The translations under genes and the position numbers were made by a program. Of a stretch of DNA of 7,848 nucleotides, positions 5,801 through 7,848 are shown one piece after another. How positions within the stretch are numbered: position 1 is the first letter of the stretch; the number at the start of each line of letters is the position of its first letter. Source of the stretch: Clostridia bacterium (GTDB taxonomy: Bacteria > Bacillota > Clostridia > Christensenellales > Borkfalkiaceae); contig JAFTMQ010000071.1 in NCBI GenBank assembly GCA_017452305.1, positions 1 to 7,848 of the forward strand, written 5' to 3'. Below the pieces are notes generated by a model. It saw only the letters and a program-made list of their open reading frames with translations. It made no database searches and was not told the DNA's origin.

Positions 5801-6961
5801 TTATAAGTATTTTTTCAAATCGTCCACTCTGTCCGTACGGTCCCAGCTAAACCCTTTATAGCCAAAATGCCCGTAAGCCGCCGTCTTTTTAAACACGGGT
5901 TTACGCAAATCGAGGGAACGGATAATCGCGTAGGGACGAAGGTCGAATTCCGTCTTGACAATCTCGGCAAGACGCTCGTCGTCGAGCTTGCCCGTGCCGT
6001 GGCTGTTTACGAATACGGAAACGGGGTTTGCTACGCCGATTGCGTAAGCAACTTGAATTTCCACCTCGTCCGCAAGCCCTGCCGCAACGAGATTTTTCGC
6101 AATATAACGGCAATAATACGCCGCACTTCTATCCACCTTCGTGGGGTCCTTACCCGAGAACGCGCCGCCGCCGTGCGCGCATCTGCCGCCGTAGGTATCG
6201 ACGATGATTTTTCTGCCCGTCAAGCCGCTATCCCCTTCGGGTCCGCCGATTTCAAATCTGCCCGTGGGGTTGATATAAATTTTCGTGTTTTCGTCCATCA
6301 ATTCCGCAGGGATAATTTCGTCGATGACGTATTTTTTGATATCCACGTGGATTTGCTCTTGCGAAACTTCCGCGTCGTGCTGTGTGGAAACAACGACGGT
6401 ATCGACGCGCTTTGCCACGCCGTCCTCATATTCCACCGTCACCTGCGTTTTGCCGTCGGGACGAAGATAGGAAAGCGTACCTTCCTTGCGGACGGTGGTA
6501 AGACGCTTTGCCATTCTGTGGGAAAGGGAAAGGGTCAAGGGCATCAATTCCTTGGTTTCTCTACAAGCGTAGCCGAACATCATACCTTGGTCGCCCGCGC
6601 CGAGCTGGTCAGCCTCGTCGCCACCCTGCTTCTTTTCCAAGGACGCGTTTACGCCCATGGCGATGTCGGGGGATTGTTGATGAATTGCCGTAATAATTTT
6701 GCATGTATCGAACGCGAACGTTCCAAAATCATAGCCGATTTCTTTGATAATATCGCGGGCGGTCTGTTCGTAATCGACCTGCGCCGTCGTGGTTACCTCG
6801 CCCATAATCAGCAGCGTATCAAACGCCGCCGCGCACTCAATTGCCGCCCTTGCTTGGGGGTCGGATGCCAAAATCGCGTCCAAAATGCCGTCGGAAATGT
6901 TGTCGCAGACCTTGTCGGGATGTCCTTCGGTGACGCTTTCACTGGTAAAAAACTTTTTCAT
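5801..6961 (-). CDS. metK: S-adenosylmethionine synthetase (methionine adenosyltransferase)
   Basis: This cytosolic enzyme makes S-adenosylmethionine from methionine and ATP, releasing phosphate and diphosphate. It is the methyl and radical-SAM cofactor source. The frame encodes 386 residues, a full-length MetK. Key features are TSESVTEGHPDK with H14, D16 and K17; E42 and E55; QQSPDI (95-100); the signature GAGDQG (121-126); D169 and K171; GRFEIGGPEGD and DSGLTGRK (234-251); and the phosphate-binding GGGAFSGKD (264-272) followed by K275, D277, R278. All expected catalytic positions are present. The frame is open further upstream, but the start at 6961 is chosen because it gives the conserved N-terminus and has an AGAGGA site 8 nt before it. 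It is monocistronic, with its own promoter and terminators, and is divergent from a radical SAM gene that would consume its product. Confidence 0.98.
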   Translation of the reverse strand: MKKFFTSESVTEGHPDKVCDNISDGILDAILASDPQARAAIECAAAFDTLLIMGEVTTTAQVDYEQTARDIIKEIGYDFGTFAFDTCKIITAIHQQSPDIAMGVNASLEKKQGGDEADQLGAGDQGMMFGYACRETKELMPLTLSLSHRMAKRLTTVRKEGTLSYLRPDGKTQVTVEYEDGVAKRVDTVVVSTQHDAEVSQEQIHVDIKKYVIDEIIPAELMDENTKIYINPTGRFEIGGPEGDSGLTGRKIIVDTYGGRCAHGGGAFSGKDPTKVDRSAAYYCRYIAKNLVAAGLADEVEIQVAYAIGVANPVSVFVNSHGTGKLDDERLAEIVKTEFDLRPYAIIRSLDLRKPVFKKTAAYGHFGYKGFSWDRTDRVDDLKKYL

Positions 6962-7064
6962 GTAAAAAATCCTCTTTTTAACGATAGTTCTTCCCCGCGC
7001 TTGGGATTTGCGGAAAAGTTCCCACACGGATTTGCGCGCAAAAAACGCCCGCGCATACGTCGGG
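6962..7064 (-). promoter_or_regulatory. metK 5' leader, repeats present but no recognised riboswitch
   Basis: About 103 nt separate the predicted start of transcription from the metK ATG. On the RNA strand I see a 6-bp stem TGCGCG/CGCGCA (7055-7050 with 7038-7033) and a 5-bp stem TGGGA/TCCCA (7024-7020 with 7006-7002). There is also a 9-nt direct repeat CGCAAATCC at 7036-7028 and 7012-7004. I do not see the conserved cores of SAM-I, SAM-II or SMK-box riboswitches. The ribosome binding site AGAGGA is at 6975-6970. Confidence 0.35.
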
Positions 7065-7070
7065 AAATAC

Positions 7071-7099
7071 ATTATATATGTTTTTTTGCGTATTGTCAA
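7071..7099 (-). promoter_or_regulatory. metK promoter (perfect sigma-A consensus)
   Basis: The minus strand carries TTGACA (7099-7094), a 17-bp spacer and TATAAT (7076-7071), matching consensus at every position. This predicts strong, housekeeping expression. Its -35 box lies 20 bp from the -35 box of the divergent promoter, so the two polymerase sites are back to back and could share upstream regulators. Confidence 0.9.
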
Positions 7100-7119
7100 C
7101 TAATTTCATAGGCGCGCGC

Positions 7120-7148
7120 TTGCAAATTTCGTTTATCTATGCTATAAT
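7120..7148 (+). promoter_or_regulatory. Promoter of the radical SAM gene
   Basis: TTGCAA (7120-7125), a 17-bp spacer and TATAAT (7143-7148) form a near-consensus sigma-A promoter on the plus strand. Transcription should begin 6-8 nt after the -10 box, at about 7155-7157. That coincides with the ATG at 7156. Confidence 0.85.
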
Positions 7149-7155
7149 GCTTGGT

Positions 7156-7848
7156 ATGAGAGAAGAACTTACCGCATTGATAAAAAACTGCAAAATTTGC
7201 CCCGTCGAATGCGGCGCGGACCGTACAAGCGGCGTCGGTGCGTGCGGCGTTTCGGGCATACGGATTGCAAAATATTATTTGCACCCCTTTGAAGAGCCCT
7301 GCATTTCCTTTAAAAACGGAAGCGGCACCATCTTTTTTTCGGGCTGCAACCTGCGTTGTAGGTTCTGCCAAAATTACGAGGTTTCGCGTGCAAAACGCGG
7401 AAAAGAGATTACGCCCGCGCAGCTTGCGGACATCTTCAAAGCGCTCGAAGATATGGGGGCAGAGAATATTTCTTTGGTGACCCCATCTCATTTCAACGCA
7501 TACCTGGTGGCGGCATTTGAGCTTTACCGTCCCAAAATCCCCGTCGTTTACAACACAGGTAGCTATGAAAAAATCGACGCGCTTAAACGCATCGATCCGT
7601 TTATAGATATCTATCTTCCCGACCTCAAATTTTATTCTTCCGCCCTTTCCAAACGGTATTTGGGCAAGGAAGATTATTTTGACGTGGCGAGCGAGGCGGT
7701 GTCCTTTATGGCGAACGCCAAGCCCTTGAAAATGACGGACGAGGGAAAAATGCTGTCGGGCTGTATCGTGCGGCATTTGGTTATGCCCCTTTGCACGGCG
7801 GACAGCAAATCCGTCCTCAAATGGTTTCAGCGCGAATTGCCCGAACAC
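7156..7848 (+). CDS. Radical SAM protein of the COG1313 / PflX type (3' end outside window)
   Basis: 231 codons are visible. The radical SAM motif CNLRCRFC (C64, C68, C71; CX3CX2C) holds the SAM-binding [4Fe-4S] cluster, and FSG precedes it as in activating enzymes. An N-terminal Cys set C12, C15, C19, C30 (CKICPVEC...GAC) is typical of the COG1313 group and may bind a second cluster. Later TPSHFNAYL, VYNTGSYEK and IYLPDLKF match my memory of this family, often annotated as PflA-like activase, although the true substrate is unknown. Family members are near 300 residues, so roughly 70 are missing. ATG 7156 lies 7 nt after the -10 box with no Shine-Dalgarno site, suggesting leaderless translation. 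ATG 7147 overlaps the -10 box and is unlikely. TTG 7177, just before KNCKICP, is a possible alternative start. Confidence 0.93.
   Translation, partial: MREELTALIKNCKICPVECGADRTSGVGACGVSGIRIAKYYLHPFEEPCISFKNGSGTIFFSGCNLRCRFCQNYEVSRAKRGKEITPAQLADIFKALEDMGAENISLVTPSHFNAYLVAAFELYRPKIPVVYNTGSYEKIDALKRIDPFIDIYLPDLKFYSSALSKRYLGKEDYFDVASEAVSFMANAKPLKMTDEGKMLSGCIVRHLVMPLCTADSKSVLKWFQRELPEH

Noticed and set aside
6962..7099. N-terminal extension of metK to 7099
   Set aside because: The frame is open, but the extra 46 residues would span the metK promoter -10 box and are unlike MetK. The start at 6961 has a ribosome binding site and the conserved N-terminus.
5867..7111. 414-codon plus-strand open frame opposite metK
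   Set aside because: It overlaps an unmistakable full-length metK, and the translation has no family features.
7096..7848. 250-codon minus-strand open frame at the right edge
   Set aside because: Antisense shadow of the radical SAM gene, whose Cys motifs lie on the plus strand.

Overview
The window looks like chromosomal DNA of a moderate-GC member of the Bacillota, most likely an uncultured clostridial lineage. This is inferred from consensus sigma-A-type promoters, purine-rich Shine-Dalgarno sites, a Gram-positive style signal peptide, a very large InlB-type repeat surface protein and a clostridial-style MetK. No rRNA, tRNA, CRISPR array, transposase or integrase is visible.

Layout. (1) 1-5254, minus strand: one unbroken reading frame of at least 1751 codons that runs off the left edge. 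It encodes an exported repeat protein. In order it has a signal peptide, an N-terminal domain, one InlB-like unit, four copies of an unnamed module with a G-D-x-x-x-I-x-x-G motif, three B-repeat-like units, a fifth module copy, four more B-repeat-like units, and a C-terminal Hint (hedgehog/intein-type) domain starting at Cys1571. (2) 5272-5418, minus: a 48-codon gene ending 17 bp before the giant gene, with its own strong ribosome binding site. (3) 5419-5800: control region of that operon (consensus promoter with an overlapping dyad, palindrome-rich leader) plus two hairpin/U-tract terminators closing the metK transcript. (4) 5801-6961, minus: complete metK. (5) 6962-7155: divergent regulatory region with two back-to-back promoters whose -35 boxes are only 20 bp apart. 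The metK leader is about 100 nt with inverted and direct repeats but no SAM riboswitch that I recognise. (6) 7156-7848, plus: the first 231 codons of a COG1313-type radical SAM protein, probably translated from a leaderless mRNA.

How the parts relate. metK makes S-adenosylmethionine, and the divergent gene encodes a SAM-consuming radical enzyme, though a direct functional link is only inferred. The small gene and giant protein gene form a two-gene operon separated from metK by terminators. The most interesting feature is the Hint domain following a long repeat stalk. It suggests a secreted protein that may cleave itself, and perhaps join its new C-terminus to something else, as hedgehog proteins do. 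Its block B and block G positions deviate from the canonical catalytic set, and its 3' end lies outside the window.
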